Below, in pieces: positions 1 to 6,464 of a stretch of DNA of 10,820 nt. Under the pieces are notes generated by a model. It did not search any database, was not told the origin of the DNA, and saw only the letters and a list, made by a program, of their open reading frames with translations. Position numbers and translations under genes: made by a program. Origin of the DNA: W11650 sp963545585 (GTDB lineage Bacteria > Bacillota > Clostridia > Lachnospirales > Vallitaleaceae); assembly GCA_963545585.1 (NCBI GenBank), contig CAUUKX010000071.1, forward strand, positions 1 through 10,820, written 5' to 3'. The number at the start of each line of letters is the position of its first letter. The stretch's first letter is position 1.

Positions 1-457
1 TTGGTCCGCGCGAAGGCGAGAGCATTTCATAAACAATACCGGCCAGTACAACCCATGAAATAAAATGTGGGAAATAAGTAACTGTTTGAATCACCTTTTT
101 AAAGCGGCGACTGGAAACTTCATTTAACAGGATGGCTAAAATAATCGGCGCAGGAAAGCCGAAAATCAGATTATAGCTGCTGTTGATTAAAGTGTTTTTT
201 AACACCGGCCAGAAATAAAGCCCTTGAAACATTTGTTTAAAATGCTCCAGTCCCACCCAATCGCTGGCTAAAATTCCTTTGGTCGGATAAAAATCTTTAA
301 AGGCAATTAACAGCCCATAAATCGGTCCATAATGAAATATGGCAAAATAAATCAATAAGGGCAGTGCCATCAAGATTAATGATTTATTTTTTTTGTAATC
401 CTGCCAGGTTGTTCCTTTTGGTTTTTGCTTCAAATAAATTTCACTTGCTTTTTCCAT
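1..457 (-). CDS. LplB-type carbohydrate ABC transporter permease (N-terminal 152 residues, partial)
   Basis: This is an inner-membrane permease subunit of a binding-protein-dependent ABC importer, of the LplB/YteP type that pairs with a second permease and a lipoprotein to import sugars or oligosaccharides. The minus strand translates without a stop from an ATG at 455-457 to the window edge. It shows a soluble N-terminus (about 1-25), a first membrane span (about 26-50, containing FHYGPIYGLLIAFKDF), the family-typical segment YPTKGILASDWVGLEHF (57-73), a second span (about 86-113) and a third (about 127-147, around YFPHFISWVVLAGIVYEML). The C-terminal half with the EAA loop that contacts the ATPase lies outside the window. 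An AAAGGAG ribosome-binding site sits 7 bases before the ATG. The gene diverges from an AraC-family regulator, the common arrangement for this transporter class. The substrate cannot be told from the permease. Family assignment is firm. Confidence 0.9.
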   Translation of the reverse strand, partial: MEKASEIYLKQKPKGTTWQDYKKNKSLILMALPLLIYFAIFHYGPIYGLLIAFKDFYPTKGILASDWVGLEHFKQMFQGLYFWPVLKNTLINSSYNLIFGFPAPIILAILLNEVSSRRFKKVIQTVTYFPHFISWVVLAGIVYEMLSPSRGP

Positions 458-480
458 AAATTAACTCCTTTCCGGTTGCT

Positions 481-509
481 ATCTTATCATTTTTTCGTTA
501 AAATCACAA
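481..509 (-). promoter_or_regulatory. Predicted sigma-A promoter for the permease operon
   Basis: On the minus strand, TTGTGA (504-509) is separated by 17 bases from TAAGAT (481-486). The -10 is preceded by TG at the extended -10 position. Transcription would start near 474, leaving a leader of about 17 bases that contains the AAAGGAG site of the permease. Both hexamers match consensus at 4 of 6 positions, so the call rests mainly on spacing and placement. Confidence 0.45.
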
Positions 510-825
510 GAATAAAAACTTATTATTTTAGTGAATTCCTTATCGTTTATAGGAAGAGACTAAAAAGATACAGGGTTTTTGAAAGCAGATTATTCTTTTT
601 GAACAACCAGCTGACATTCATATTTGAAATAACCAAAAAGAAGAAAGCACCAAACATAAGCGTTCATTTATTTAACGCCAACCTTGTCATTCATGGAACG
701 CTCAACAAATTGCGAAGAGCTTATCTGAGCTGTTACAGAAGTCCGGGAAGAATATAAACGGTAAAATAAAGTGTCCGCTTTTTAGGCCGGAAAAATCGTT
801 TGATAGGGAAGAAAAGAATTTTGAC

Positions 826-854
826 TTGTTTTTTTCTTGGTTTTCTTTTACAAT
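826..854 (+). promoter_or_regulatory. Predicted promoter of the AraC-family regulator
   Basis: TTGTTT (826-831), a 17-base spacer and TACAAT (849-854) form a plausible sigma-A promoter. An overlapping TTGACT (821-826) is a better hexamer but sits 22 bases from the -10. Transcription would begin near 861, upstream of the ribosome-binding site at 883. This placement argues that the in-frame ATG at 826 is not the start of the protein. Confidence 0.5.
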
Positions 855-894
855 AAGAAATAGGTATTTTAGTTGCTACTTTGAGGTGAAAATT

Positions 895-3066
895 ATGTTT
901 TTGCGAAAAAGTCATTCCTATTTTTATTCCATCAGCTTAGCACAAAAGATTTTTTTGGTGTGCTTTTTTCTGTCAACTCTCAGCCTGACGATTGTGCCGG
1001 GGTTGCTTATGCTGCAATATACCAATCTGCTGCAAAGTCAGATTGAGCAAAAAAATATCAATGTGCTGAATCAATTAGCCAAGCATGTCGACGCAGCTTT
1101 GGCAGAAGAAAACTTTCGGCATCTTCAGCAGCTGACTTCGATTTGGGAGGATTCGGATTTTACAGTAGCGGGGTCATCGGTTGCGGCGTACCATCTGTTT
1201 AAAAGCTGGGAACATTATACGATGCTGCATCCGGCACTTGATTCGGCTTACCTTTATCATTTGCCGTCAGATACGATGCTTTCCAGTCAAGAGGGTCTGA
1301 GATATCATTTTTTAAGTCGGGCCGAAACGCCATACGCCCAGTATTTAAAGGAAAATGCTGATTTCTCTAAAAAAGCGCAGTGGCTGCCGGCCTTTACCTT
1401 GGCAAGAACCGAAGATAAGAAAGAGCCGATCCAACTGATTTCATTTTTTCAGCCCAGTTCCGATTTGTTTTTGTTTAATCCGCCGCATTATTATTTATTG
1501 CTGAATTATGACGTGGCTTATTTGGAGCGCCAGATTTTACCTGTCCTCGACCCGAACGGCTATTTTGAAATAGCTGATTCCGGTCAGCTTTTGTATTCCG
1601 GGCGGCCGGGCGGAGCAGAAGACGGAAAGTTTTTGCTGTATTCTATGGTTTCTTCGGTCAGCGGCTGGACCTATCGCTATTTTGTACCGGTTTCTTTTTG
1701 GGGCAGCCCATGGCTGCTGATGCTGTGCTTTGGGGTGGGCGTCAGCTTGACCGGTCTTTGTCTGGCGTTTTTTTTGAGCAAACTTTTATCGAAAAAATTA
1801 TATCGTCCCTTGGGCAATCTGCTTGCGGCGATAGGTGCGCGTTCGCCGGAAAAAGAAATTTCGCCGAACGAGATTGATTTTATCCAGACCGTTTTTCACG
1901 AGCTGTATTCTTCCAAGGAAATTTTGGAGGCCAATCTGCCTTTGTTTGAATATCAAATCGGCCGTTTGATTTTTAATGGAAAAATTACTGGGCAAGAAGA
2001 AATCGCCGATAAATTAAAGCTGACTTCTCTTGTGCTAGCAGCGGAGCAATTTCGCTTGTTTTTACTGGCATTTCCTCAGACGGCGCTGCACAAAAATCCA
2101 ATGCTGCCGTATGAAAGCGTTGCCTATATAAAGGAAGCATTTTTCTCCGAGCATAACGCGTTGTGCGTTCCCTATCCGGAAAACTGCATTAGTATTTTGA
2201 TAGCGGCAAAGGAAACGACGGCGGATTTCGAGCAGATTCGGCGGGAAGTTTCGGCGGTGTTTGAATCTCCCTGCGGTCTGTTAATATCGGACTGCTTAAA
2301 GGATTTTTCGGAGATCGGCAAGGCCTTTTCGGTGTTAAAGGCAGGGCGTTCCTATTTTGCTCTATATGGCTATGAGGCTGTTTTGACGCAGAAACAGATC
2401 CAGCAGCATCAAGAGACCAGATTGCATTTGGCGCCGCTGTTTATGCCGTCTTTGGAGGAAAGTCTGGCGCATAATCCGGACAAGTTTTTGGAAAAATGCC
2501 GGGAGGTCTTGTGCTTTGCCAAAGAAAAAAGGATTCATTTTGAGGATTGGATTGATTTTTGCCGGGGGCTTTTTTATATGCTGGAGGCTCATAGCCAGAC
2601 AGTTGGCTTATCTTCTGCTTTTCTGGGGTTAAAGAAATCTTGTTTTTCTATTTCTTGTCCGCAGGATTATGAATATTTATGTGAAAGTTACAGCGATTTA
2701 TGGAAAGCGGCAGCTGGAACGGGTAAAGAAACCGATTCATCGGCCGAGTATATTGAGCGGATTAAACGCTATGTTTTGCAGAACATTAACGCAGATTTAT
2801 CTTTGGAGGCGGTGGCGGATAAGTTCGGTTTGACTCCGAATTATTTAAGCCGAATATTTCATGAATACAGTCAAATCACATTTTCTAATTTCTTAAAAGA
2901 AGCCAAGCTGAAAAAAGCAGCAGATTTGCTGAAAGAAAAAGATACACAGGTTCAAAATGTAGCGGCAGCGGTCGGGTATCAAACGCCCAACTATTTCAAC
3001 CGTATTTTTAAAGAATATTATGGGGTAACGCCCTTGCAGTACCGGCGGAAGTATTTACAGACGTGA
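895..3066 (+). CDS. Membrane-anchored AraC-family transcriptional regulator
   Basis: This is a 723-residue two-TM sensor-regulator of the kind that controls carbohydrate ABC transporters in Firmicutes. The ATG at 895 is chosen because GAGGTG (883-888) precedes it by 6 bases; an in-frame ATG at 826 lies inside the promoter. Order of parts: short cytoplasmic tail, membrane span about 16-40, extracellular region of about 230 residues presumably for ligand sensing, second span about 273-295 (WLLMLCFGVGVSLTGLCLAF), a long cytoplasmic linker, and a C-terminal AraC DNA-binding domain (about 619-723). The two helix-turn-helix units are visible as LSLEAVADKFGLTPNYLSRIF and VAAAVGYQTPNYFNRIFKEY, followed by the typical GVTPLQYRRKY end. 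It is divergent from the LplB-type permease, so it probably regulates that operon; this is inference. No recognisable HAMP or kinase domain was seen. The ligand is unknown. Confidence 0.9.
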   Translation: MFLRKSHSYFYSISLAQKIFLVCFFLSTLSLTIVPGLLMLQYTNLLQSQIEQKNINVLNQLAKHVDAALAEENFRHLQQLTSIWEDSDFTVAGSSVAAYHLFKSWEHYTMLHPALDSAYLYHLPSDTMLSSQEGLRYHFLSRAETPYAQYLKENADFSKKAQWLPAFTLARTEDKKEPIQLISFFQPSSDLFLFNPPHYYLLLNYDVAYLERQILPVLDPNGYFEIADSGQLLYSGRPGGAEDGKFLLYSMVSSVSGWTYRYFVPVSFWGSPWLLMLCFGVGVSLTGLCLAFFLSKLLSKKLYRPLGNLLAAIGARSPEKEISPNEIDFIQTVFHELYSSKEILEANLPLFEYQIGRLIFNGKITGQEEIADKLKLTSLVLAAEQFRLFLLAFPQTALHKNPMLPYESVAYIKEAFFSEHNALCVPYPENCISILIAAKETTADFEQIRREVSAVFESPCGLLISDCLKDFSEIGKAFSVLKAGRSYFALYGYEAVLTQKQIQQHQETRLHLAPLFMPSLEESLAHNPDKFLEKCREVLCFAKEKRIHFEDWIDFCRGLFYMLEAHSQTVGLSSAFLGLKKSCFSISCPQDYEYLCESYSDLWKAAAGTGKETDSSAEYIERIKRYVLQNINADLSLEAVADKFGLTPNYLSRIFHEYSQITFSNFLKEAKLKKAADLLKEKDTQVQNVAAAVGYQTPNYFNRIFKEYYGVTPLQYRRKYLQT

Positions 3067-3215
3067 ACAAGCGGTTTAGGTATCAAAGATTTTTGCCGGG
3101 ACTACGAATTTCTGAAACTATGGTTTTACCTCATTATCAGGCAATTAAGGGCGGAGTGCTGGACGGGACTCTAAAACCTATTGCCCGGGATGGTGAAATT
3201 TACCATATTTTTTAA
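3063..3215 (+). pseudogene. Possible C-terminal remnant of a peptidase E-like (S51) gene
   Basis: After the regulator's stop, a different frame stays open for 50 codons, from a GTG overlapping that stop to TAA at 3213-3215. Its product has a protein-like composition: LPGLRISETMVLPHYQAIK, followed by VLDGTLKPIARDGEIYHIF. The 'PHYQ...LDG...DGEIY' run recalls the C-terminal end of peptidase E-like class I amidotransferase-fold proteins, but this is recall and not an alignment. There is no good ribosome-binding site and no N-terminal part, so a decayed fragment with internal deletion is the preferred reading. It could also be chance. Confidence 0.3.
3190..3213 (+). terminator. Weak intrinsic terminator downstream of the regulator
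   Basis: A 7-bp stem (ATGGTGA with TTTACCAT, one G-T pair) closes a 3-base loop at 3190-3206 and is followed by A and six T residues (3208-3213). The stem is AT-rich, so termination may be partial. It lies 124 bases after the regulator's stop and overlaps the end of the 50-codon remnant frame. Confidence 0.4.
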
Positions 3216-3267
3216 AAAATAATTAAAATTGATTAAAATTATTTTTCGGATAATTTGCCGGTTTGAC

Positions 3268-3296
3268 TTGACAAATTAGGTAAAAAGTAATAAACT
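3268..3296 (+). promoter_or_regulatory. Promoter of rny
   Basis: A perfect -35 TTGACA (3268-3273) is followed after 17 bases by TAAACT (3291-3296). The 50 bases upstream are very rich in A and T (3207-3246), like an UP element. The start would be near 3303, giving a leader of about 48 bases before the RNase Y start at 3351. Confidence 0.65.
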
Positions 3297-3303
3297 AAAT
3301 ATA

Positions 3304-3325
3304 GCATTCGGCGTAAGTTGAATGC
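3304..3325 (+). promoter_or_regulatory. Hairpin at the predicted 5' end of rny mRNA
   Basis: GCATTC (3304-3309) and GAATGC (3320-3325) are exact reverse complements around a 10-base loop. The stem begins one base after the predicted transcription start, so the mRNA would carry a 5'-terminal stem-loop. Such structures can shield transcripts from 5'-dependent decay; a role in controlling rny is inference. Confidence 0.45.
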
Positions 3326-3350
3326 AAAATAAATGAGGAGGTCTGTGGGT

Positions 3351-4907
3351 ATGCCACAAGCAGCATTGTACGGCATAGCGGCAGTTGCAATTCTTCTCGT
3401 AAGTTGTTATATTTCATATAGGGCGGGGGAAAATCACCGCAAAAAGGTAGCCGAAGCTCAGTACGGCGGCGCAGAGCAAAAAGCGAGGACAATCGTTGAC
3501 GAAGCGATTAAGGAAGCGGAAACTGTGAAGCGGGAAGCAGGACTAGCGGTCAAAGAGGAAACCTTTAAACTGAAAAATGAATTAGAACAAGAAGTGAAAG
3601 AACGACGGAATGAGCTGTCCCGGCTGGAAAAACGTGTTCTTCAAAAGGAAGAAGCCTTGGATAAGAAAGCGGCGGATTTTGAACGGAAAGAACAATCCGT
3701 GGCCGACAAGGAGAATTCTCTGAAGAAAGCGAAACAGGAAGTGGAAGAGCTCAAAGCACAACACCTGTCAGAGCTGGAAAAAATCTCCAGTTTATCTACG
3801 GAACAGGCCAAGGAATATCTTCTCCAATTAGTCCGGGAAGATGTTCAGCATGAATCAGCAATTATTATCAAAGAGTTTGAAGCCAAAGTTAAGGAAGAAT
3901 CAAACAAGAGAGCCAAAGAAATCCTGTCGACAGCCGTTCAGCGCTGTGCATCGGATTATGTGGCCGAGTCCACGGTGTCGGTCGTTAATTTGCCGAATGA
4001 TGAAATGAAAGGCCGGATTATCGGGCGGGAAGGTCGGAATATCCGGGCGCTTGAAACTTTAACTGGCGTGGACTTTATCATTGATGATACACCGGAAGCC
4101 GTTATTTTATCCGGCTTTGATCCGATGCGGCGGGAAATTGCCAGAATTGCTCTGGAAAAACTGATCGTTGACGGCCGGATTCATCCGGCACGGATTGAGG
4201 AAATGGTAGAGAAGGCCAAAAAGGAAGTCGATGAATCCATTCGCGAGGCTGGAGAGAATGCCATTATGGATACGGGCGTTCATGGACTGCACCAGGATTT
4301 GGTTAAAATCTTGGGTCGAATGAAATATCGGACCAGCTATGGTCAAAACGTTCTCAAACATTCGATTGAGGTTTCAATTTTGTGCGGCCTCATTGCCAAT
4401 GAATTGGGTGCAGACGTGAAATTGGCCAAGAGAGCGGGACTCCTGCATGACATCGGCAAGGCGATTGACCATGAAACGGAAGGCTCGCATGTCGAGATCG
4501 GGGTAAATCTTTGTAAGAAATACAAGGAAAATAAGATTGTTATCAATGCTGTTCAGGCACATCATAACGATGTTGAGCCGGAAACGGATATTGCGGTAAT
4601 CGTTCAGGCGGCTGATACCATCAGTGCCGCTCGCCCCGGAGCCAGACGGGAAACTTTGGAATCTTATGTTACCAGATTGACGAAACTGGAAGAAATTGCT
4701 GACGGCTTTGACGGCGTGGAGAAATCCTTTGCCATTCAGGCCGGTAGAGAAGTCCGAGTTATGGTAGTACCAGAGAAAATATCGGACGATAAGATGGTGT
4801 TGCTATCACGAGAAGTTGCAAAACGAATTGAAGAAGAACTTGATTATCCGGGACAAATCAAGATCAATATCATTCGGGAAACAAGAGCTGTTCACTATGC
4901 CAAGTGA
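3351..4907 (+). CDS. rny: Ribonuclease Y
   Basis: This is the membrane-anchored endoribonuclease that initiates decay and processing of many mRNAs in Firmicutes. The product is 518 residues, close to the usual length of about 520. Parts in order: an N-terminal membrane span (about 5-24), a long charged coiled coil (about 30-150), a KH RNA-binding domain with the GxxG loop in GRIIGREGRN (221-230), and a metal-dependent HD domain (HSIEVSILCGLIANEL onward). The catalytic pair falls at H366-D367 in LLHDIGKA, close to H368/D369 reported for B. subtilis. The ATG at 3351 is chosen over 3333 because GAGGAGG (3335-3341) lies 9 bases before it and overlaps the upstream ATG. Its own promoter and a strong terminator (4927-4962) make it monocistronic. 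All key motifs are intact. Confidence 0.98.
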   Translation: MPQAALYGIAAVAILLVSCYISYRAGENHRKKVAEAQYGGAEQKARTIVDEAIKEAETVKREAGLAVKEETFKLKNELEQEVKERRNELSRLEKRVLQKEEALDKKAADFERKEQSVADKENSLKKAKQEVEELKAQHLSELEKISSLSTEQAKEYLLQLVREDVQHESAIIIKEFEAKVKEESNKRAKEILSTAVQRCASDYVAESTVSVVNLPNDEMKGRIIGREGRNIRALETLTGVDFIIDDTPEAVILSGFDPMRREIARIALEKLIVDGRIHPARIEEMVEKAKKEVDESIREAGENAIMDTGVHGLHQDLVKILGRMKYRTSYGQNVLKHSIEVSILCGLIANELGADVKLAKRAGLLHDIGKAIDHETEGSHVEIGVNLCKKYKENKIVINAVQAHHNDVEPETDIAVIVQAADTISAARPGARRETLESYVTRLTKLEEIADGFDGVEKSFAIQAGREVRVMVVPEKISDDKMVLLSREVAKRIEEELDYPGQIKINIIRETRAVHYAK

Positions 4908-4926
4908 TTGACTGAAAACGAAAGAG

Positions 4927-4962
4927 AAAAGAGCGGTTGTGGGTATCATAGCTGCTCTTTTT
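4927..4962 (+). terminator. Rho-independent terminator of rny
   Basis: AAAAGAGC (4927-4934) pairs perfectly with GCTCTTTT (4954-4961). The stem extends inward by four more pairs (GGTT with AGCT, including two G-T pairs) around an 11-base loop, and a T-tract follows. It begins 19 bases after the RNase Y stop codon. Confidence 0.85.
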
Positions 4963-5034
4963 ATACATTCAGCGCTATTCTCGGCTTGTGAAGAAGTGCC
5001 TTCGCTCAAGGTTAAAATGATAGGAGATGGAGAA

Positions 5035-5343
5035 ATGGATGCAGAGCTGTATATCAAAAAAGCTTCCTTACAGATGGCAAAAGGGGAAATAGAAAAAGCG
5101 GTTGACAGTATGAAAAAAGCGATTGAGGTCGGGGGTGACATCGTTGCTGCGGTTCAGGCTCGTTGTTTTCTGGGAGAATATTATTTCATTCATCAAAACT
5201 ATATGTTATCAAAGGAAAACTTAGAATGGATTTCGGAACGGGCGGAGGAATTGGAAACGGACTATGACGACTTGCTAAATGATGAAATGGCCAAGGCGGA
5301 TATGCTGTTGGAAATGATGGAGACATTTGCTTTAATTAAATAG
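5035..5343 (+). CDS. Small TPR-like protein of unknown function
   Basis: A 102-residue soluble, acidic, helical protein. The segment AELYIKKASLQMAKGEIEKAVDSM followed by AIEVGG and a second helical pair (ARCFLGEYYFIHQNYMLSKENL) has the spacing and small/aromatic residue pattern of about two tetratricopeptide repeats, which usually mediate protein-protein contacts. The start at 5035 is chosen because AGGAG (5022-5026) lies 8 bases before it. An in-frame GTG at 4939 would add a hydrophobic, lipoprotein-like leader ending in LFSAC, but it lies inside the loop of the rny terminator and lacks a good ribosome-binding site. No clear promoter was found, so expression may rely on read-through from rny. 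It is not assigned to a named family; partner unknown. Confidence 0.75.
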   Translation: MDAELYIKKASLQMAKGEIEKAVDSMKKAIEVGGDIVAAVQARCFLGEYYFIHQNYMLSKENLEWISERAEELETDYDDLLNDEMAKADMLLEMMETFALIK

Positions 5344-5349
5344 TATAAT
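5320..5349 (+). promoter_or_regulatory. Predicted promoter of the ATC hydrolase-family gene
   Basis: A consensus TATAAT (5344-5349) begins directly after the stop codon of the TPR-like gene. GAGACA (5320-5325), 18 bases upstream, matches the -35 consensus at 4 of 6 positions and lies within that gene's last codons. Transcription would start near 5356, about 20 bases before the downstream ATG. Confidence 0.5.
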
Positions 5350-5376
5350 AGCTGAATGAGAAGGTGAGGAAAAGTC

Positions 5377-6093
5377 ATGCATAAATACTACGCGGAGAAT
5401 AGAGAAAAACTAAAAAAGGATATGCATAAAATGCTCTCCCTGATAGCACCTGAATTAGAGGAGGTCAGTCAAAAAAGCTACCGCCAAGTGTTTGCTGAGA
5501 TATGGAACTATTATCAGGCGGAGCTCTTGGAACGGTTTCCTTATATCGGGGGAAAGAGCGTCAGTGGAACGCATAATCTGACGGGTGCATATTGTTTTGT
5601 CGCTATGGGTGAAGTCCTGAAAAAGTATGGCTGCACCGTAGAAAAAAGCGGCTACTTTATGATGCTGTCTTATGAGCGGATGGTGTTAAAGATTCCCAGA
5701 ATTGCCCGTTGGCTGATCCGTCGGCTGTCCGGCAACACCAAACTGCTGACCAGACTATTTGTTAAAAGGGACGCTAAAAACAGAGCCAATGCCGCAAAGA
5801 ACGCCGGCAGCTTTGAAACCAAAACGCAGATTCCGCCAGAGGCGGGCTATGCGTTTAGTTTTCATAATCTGGTCTGCCCGCTGGCAAACTTTGCTAGGCA
5901 CTATGGCTATGAGGAATATATGCCCTATCTTTGCAATTTGGATTATGTGGCCTGCGGCGTTATGGGCGTACCGCTGTTCCGGGAGCATACCTGCTTTGAG
6001 GATGGGGATTACTGCGATTTCAAATTAAAACTCGACGCTGAACCGATGCCGTACTGGCCGCCGGTGTTTACGCAGGGCAAGGGGTATAAGTAA
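5377..6093 (+). CDS. L-2-amino-thiazoline-4-carboxylic acid hydrolase-family protein
   Basis: A 238-residue predicted cytoplasmic protein of the ATC hydrolase family. The founding member opens the thiazoline ring of L-2-amino-delta2-thiazoline-4-carboxylate in the conversion of this compound to cysteine; most homologues have no tested substrate. The C-terminal family signature is complete: CPL at 167-169, a G-Y-E-E-Y-M-P-Y stretch, CNLD at 186-189, and GDYCDF at 210-215, with cysteines at 167, 186 and 213 that may be functional. The N-terminal part is helical and charged, and no signal peptide is seen. The start at 5377 has AGGTGAGG upstream. It stands apart from the TPR-like gene by 33 bases that contain its own promoter. 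Neighbours give no pathway clue, so the true substrate should be left open. Confidence 0.8.
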   Translation: MHKYYAENREKLKKDMHKMLSLIAPELEEVSQKSYRQVFAEIWNYYQAELLERFPYIGGKSVSGTHNLTGAYCFVAMGEVLKKYGCTVEKSGYFMMLSYERMVLKIPRIARWLIRRLSGNTKLLTRLFVKRDAKNRANAAKNAGSFETKTQIPPEAGYAFSFHNLVCPLANFARHYGYEEYMPYLCNLDYVACGVMGVPLFREHTCFEDGDYCDFKLKLDAEPMPYWPPVFTQGKGYK

Positions 6094-6097
6094 TTTC

Positions 6098-6133
6098 AAT
6101 TTCCCTGTTAGGCGGGGAAAATTCAGGCTTTTT
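6098..6133 (+). terminator. Probable terminator after the ATC hydrolase-family gene
   Basis: TTTCCC (6100-6105) pairs with GGGAAA (6115-6120), extendable with one bulged A to AATT pairs, and a run of five T residues occurs at 6129-6133. The 8-9 base gap between stem and T-run is longer than usual. A competing CCTG/CAGG pairing ends directly at the T-run. The element abuts the next promoter (-35 at 6135). Confidence 0.4.
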
Positions 6134-6134
6134 C

Positions 6135-6163
6135 TTGTACTGACGAAGGGAACGTGTTATAAT
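6135..6163 (+). promoter_or_regulatory. Strong extended -10 promoter of the leader and downstream operon
   Basis: TTGTAC (6135-6140), exactly 17 bases, then a perfect TATAAT (6158-6163) preceded by TG at 6155-6156. It is the best promoter match in the window. The start would be near 6170. An 8-bp inverted repeat, CTGACGAA (6140-6147) and TTCGTCAG (6181-6188), brackets the -10 and start site, so a repressor could act here. Confidence 0.75.
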
Positions 6164-6169
6164 ACACTC

Positions 6170-6464
6170 AACTTTCCGTGTTCGTCAGAACAGTTTTTTT
6201 AGGCTCGTTGTTGGCGGTGGGCGGGAACGATAGGCAAATTGCGATGCCGTTGGCCGAAAATGGAGTCCATGCACCTGCTCTCCGAGCGGGATAGAGCCCA
6301 AAAAGACTACGAGAAAGCTAAGTAATTAAAGATAGTAGTTGATTGATATGTCGTGGTTAAGTGAAAATGGTCAAGAACAAGTTCTCGAATTTCCGATGTT
6401 TGATCGGCGGTTTTTAAGCGGATTGTGGTCTCTGTAAAAGTACAGGGCTTTCGACAGCGGAAAG
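6170..6464 (+). ncRNA. Candidate long structured leader or small RNA, class not recognised
   Basis: No gene is visible between the promoter and the aminopeptidase start, but the transcript would be rich in pairing. Visible helices: TGTTC/GAACA (6179-6192) followed by seven T; GGCTC/GAGCC (6202-6206 with 6294-6298); AAC+GGCA with TGCC+GTT (6226-6251, four-base bulge); CCTGCTC/GAGCGGG (6274-6290, three-base loop); ACTAC/GTAGT (6306-6339); CCGAT/ATCGG (6393-6407) followed by T5 at 6411; CTGTA/TACAG (6432-6445). CTTTCCG near the predicted 5' end (6172-6178) matches CGGAAAG at 6458-6464, which could close the whole fold. GAAAG at 6460-6464 can alternatively pair with CTTTC at 6448-6452. Signature sequences of T-box, purine, tmRNA, SRP and RNase P RNAs were not found. 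Whether this is cis-acting or a free RNA ending at about 6415 is open. Confidence 0.45.

Larger units (their letters stand above)
458..894. promoter_or_regulatory. Divergent intergenic region with inverted repeats (possible regulator sites)
   Basis: This AT-rich region of 437 bases separates the permease and the AraC regulator. Besides the two predicted promoters it contains AGCGTTC (659-665), whose exact reverse complement GAACGCT occurs at 696-702. A third half-site, AACGC, lies between them at 674-678. With one bulged G the outer pair extends to 9 bp (AGCGTTCAT with ATGGAACGCT). Such paired sites are what an AraC-family activator might bind, but this link is inference. No convincing coding sequence was seen; the open frame here is low-complexity and overlaps the permease antisense. 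Confidence 0.35.

Noticed and set aside
425..757. Open frame of 110 codons on the plus strand upstream of the AraC regulator
   Set aside because: It begins antisense to the permease, has low-complexity K/F/L-rich composition without domain features, and lacks a ribosome-binding site.
3122..3185. Pseudoknot-like pairing: GGTTTTA (3122-3128) with TAAAACC (3172-3178), interleaved with GGCAAT (3140-3145) and ATTGCC (3180-3185)
   Set aside because: The stretch is better explained as remnant coding sequence, and two 6-7 base matches in this space are expected fairly often by chance.
6180..6191. LexA-like box GTTC-N4-GAAC
   Set aside because: The Firmicute LexA box has the opposite arrangement (GAAC-N4-GTTC). 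Here the symmetry is better explained as an RNA hairpin.
6260..6320. Resemblance of the leader to a purine riboswitch (GACTACG at 6305-6311) or to RNase P RNA (AGTCCATGC at 6264-6272)
   Set aside because: Each match is a single short string. The other conserved junction, loop and core sequences of those RNAs, in the right order and spacing, were not found.
6260..6325. Short frame from ATG at 6260 encoding a 21-residue charged helix-like peptide (MESMHLLSERDRAQKDYEKAK)
   Set aside because: It reads as protein-like, but there is no usable ribosome-binding site and it overlaps the strongest hairpin of the leader (6274-6290). Conservation would be needed to revive it.
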